This document shows, one piece after another, positions 5,712 through 7,190 of a DNA stretch of 7,190 nt; positions within the stretch are counted from its first letter, which is position 1; every line of letters begins with the position of its first letter. Under the pieces are notes generated by a model. The model saw nothing but the letters and a program-made list of their open reading frames with translations, did no database searches and had not been told where the DNA came from. Source of the stretch: Candidatus Zhuqueibacterota bacterium (GTDB lineage: Bacteria > SM23-31 > B21-G16); contig QNDJ01000070.1 of the NCBI GenBank assembly GCA_003644825.1, positions 1 through 7,190 on the forward strand. Direction: 5' to 3'. Both the position numbers and the translations under genes were made by a program.

Positions 5712-7145
5712 ATGCAGAAAGTTTTCAGCTCGAGAAGGGATTTTTTGAGAACTGCAGGTCTGGGAATAGCATATACAATGGTACCTCAATTTTTAACCTG
5801 CTCTAAATCTATCAGAAAGGAAAAGTTACCAAATATAATAATAATTTTTTGCGATGACCTTGGATATGGAGACCTCGGGATTTATGGACACCCGACAATC
5901 AAAACACCAAATTTAGATAGGATGGCACTGGAAGGACAAAAATGGACAAACTTTTATGTGGCTGCAAGTGTTTGTACACCTAGCCGTGCAGGTATCTTAA
6001 CAGGACGGCTTCCAATCAGGAGTGGAATGTGCAGTTCTAAACGCCGTGTTCTATTTCCGGATTCTGCCGGAGGTTTGCCAGAAAGTGAAATTACCTTAGC
6101 TGAAGTTTTGAAAACTAAAGGATATAAAACAGCATGTATTGGCAAGTGGCATCTGGGGCACCTACCCCGTTATTTACCCACAAAGAACGGATTTGACTAT
6201 TATTTTGGTATACCTTACAGTAATGATATGGATGATGTAAGTAAACTTCCCTGGAAACAAAAATTCTGGAACCCTAAGACAGAATACTGGAACGTTCCGC
6301 TAATGCAGAACGAAAAAGTAATTGAACGACCAGCAGAACAGACATCACTTACAAAAAGATACACAGATGAAACAATTAAGTTCATAAAAAATAATAAAAA
6401 TAATCCATTTTTTATATATTTAGCTCATACAATGCCTCATGTTCCGCTTTTTGCTTCAAAAAATTTTCAAAATAGAAGCCTCAGAGGTTTATATGGCGAT
6501 GTAGTAGAAGAGATAGACTGGAACGTAGGAAGAATTCTTAGAACCCTTAACGATTTAAAATTAAGCAGTAATACACTTGTAATTTTTACATCTGATAATG
6601 GTCCGTGGTGGCTGACATATAAAGAACTCGGTGGTTCAGCAGGGTTATTACGTGGTGGTAAGGGTTCTACCTGGGAAGGTGGTATGAGAGAGCCTGCTAT
6701 TTTCTGGTGGCCCGGGCATATCAAAAAGGGAACAATTACAGATATTGGCTCTACAATGGATATATTTACAACAATATGTAAACTCACTGGAGCGAAAATT
6801 CCAGATGACCGTATAATCGATGGAGTAGACCTGCGTCCAGTTTTATTTGGAACAGGTCCGAGTCCACGTAAAACAATATTTTATTACAGGGGAACAAAAC
6901 TTTATGCTGTTCGTAAAGGCTCTTACAAAGCCCATTTTTTTACCGAGCCAGGATATGGAAAAAACAGAAAAGTTAAAAAACACAACCCACCTTTACTGTT
7001 CAATCTGGAGCAGGACCCATCTGAAAGGTTTGATATTTCAAAAGAACACCCTGAAATAATCGCAGATATTCTTGAAACAGTTAAAAAGCATAAAGCTAAA
7101 CTTGTAATAGGAGAAAATCAACTGGAGAAAATTATAAAAAAATAA
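5712..7145 (+). CDS. Tat-exported arylsulfatase-like sulfatase (formylglycine type)
   Basis: A 477-residue type I sulfatase that hydrolyses sulfate esters, probably on a glycan. The N-terminus has a twin-arginine motif (SSRRDFLRTAG, 6-16), a hydrophobic stretch and Cys30 in FLTC, which could be a poor lipobox. The catalytic core is intact: metal-binding Asp48-Asp49 in CDDLGYGDLG, the CTPSR maturation motif at 88-92 with Cys88 as the residue converted to formylglycine, GKWHLG (144-149; Lys145, His147), His243 in MPHVP, SDNGP (294-298; Asp295, Asn296) and Lys317 in GGKGSTWEGG. The GRLPIRSGM and GIPYSNDM segments resemble the arylsulfatase A/GALNS subgroup; the true substrate is unknown. The ribosome site TAAGGA (5696-5701) lies 10 bases before the ATG. 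No maturation enzyme is encoded in the window. Its proximity to the acetate kinase fusion suggests co-transcription rather than a shared reaction. Confidence 0.93.
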   Translation: MQKVFSSRRDFLRTAGLGIAYTMVPQFLTCSKSIRKEKLPNIIIIFCDDLGYGDLGIYGHPTIKTPNLDRMALEGQKWTNFYVAASVCTPSRAGILTGRLPIRSGMCSSKRRVLFPDSAGGLPESEITLAEVLKTKGYKTACIGKWHLGHLPRYLPTKNGFDYYFGIPYSNDMDDVSKLPWKQKFWNPKTEYWNVPLMQNEKVIERPAEQTSLTKRYTDETIKFIKNNKNNPFFIYLAHTMPHVPLFASKNFQNRSLRGLYGDVVEEIDWNVGRILRTLNDLKLSSNTLVIFTSDNGPWWLTYKELGGSAGLLRGGKGSTWEGGMREPAIFWWPGHIKKGTITDIGSTMDIFTTICKLTGAKIPDDRIIDGVDLRPVLFGTGPSPRKTIFYYRGTKLYAVRKGSYKAHFFTEPGYGKNRKVKKHNPPLLFNLEQDPSERFDISKEHPEIIADILETVKKHKAKLVIGENQLEKIIKK

Positions 7146-7177
7146 TCAACATAAAATTTAAATAAAATTTGAGAGTT

Positions 7178-7190
7178 ATGAAATTATTAC
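7178..7190 (+). CDS. Probable start of the next gene (partial)
   Basis: An ATG at 7178 begins MKLL in the last 13 bases, and a GAGAG purine run (7171-7175) lies 2 bases before it, which is close for a ribosome site. It follows the sulfatase stop by 32 bases on the same strand, so it would extend the operon. A Met-Lys-hydrophobic start suits an exported protein, but too little is visible to say more. Confidence 0.3.

Noticed and set aside
6847-7059. 70-codon + strand frame inside the sulfatase gene
   Set aside because: It overlaps the conserved C-terminal part of the sulfatase in another frame and encodes no recognisable protein.

Overview
This is an AT-rich window with every confident gene on the + strand. 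The content is two Tat-exported enzymes (a Gfo/Idh/MocA oxidoreductase and a sulfatase), a DUF1080 lipoprotein, and a fused acetate kinase/PduL phosphotransacylase. That mix suggests a glycan-degrading, fermentative, Gram-negative-type bacterium, probably from the Planctomycetota/Lentisphaerota/Kiritimatiellota group or an allied uncultured phylum. This placement rests on gene content only; no phylogenetic marker is present.

Layout. Bases 1-78 look like the 3' end of an upstream gene. At 118-1539 lies a Tat-signal Gfo/Idh/MocA oxidoreductase, followed at 1642-2388 by a lipoprotein of the DUF1080/3-keto-disaccharide hydrolase family. A 1.4-kb stretch (2389-3820) then has no confident gene. It holds two tandem arrays of a 33-bp unit built on an 8-3-8 hairpin (2871-3002 with four units, 3616-3714 with three), a diverged single copy of the same hairpin (3189-3207), a degenerate bipartite repeat (3087-3156), several dyads, and one candidate 37-codon membrane-protein gene on the minus strand (3411-3524). 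A good sigma-70-type promoter (3751-3778) and a GGAGG ribosome site lead into the acetate kinase-PduL fusion (3821-5671). Forty bases later comes an arylsulfatase-like gene (5712-7145). The last bases (7178-7190) look like the start of another gene.

How the genes may work together. The oxidoreductase and the DUF1080 protein are the classic pair of the 3-keto route of glycoside cleavage: oxidation of a sugar C3 hydroxyl, then cleavage of the activated glycosidic bond. Both carry export signals, so this step is predicted outside the cytoplasm. The sulfatase would remove sulfate esters from the same or another glycan. The fusion protein would finish fermentation of the sugars by turning acetyl-CoA into acetate plus ATP in one polypeptide. 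The most notable items are this fusion and the hairpin-unit arrays flanking a 613-bp segment.
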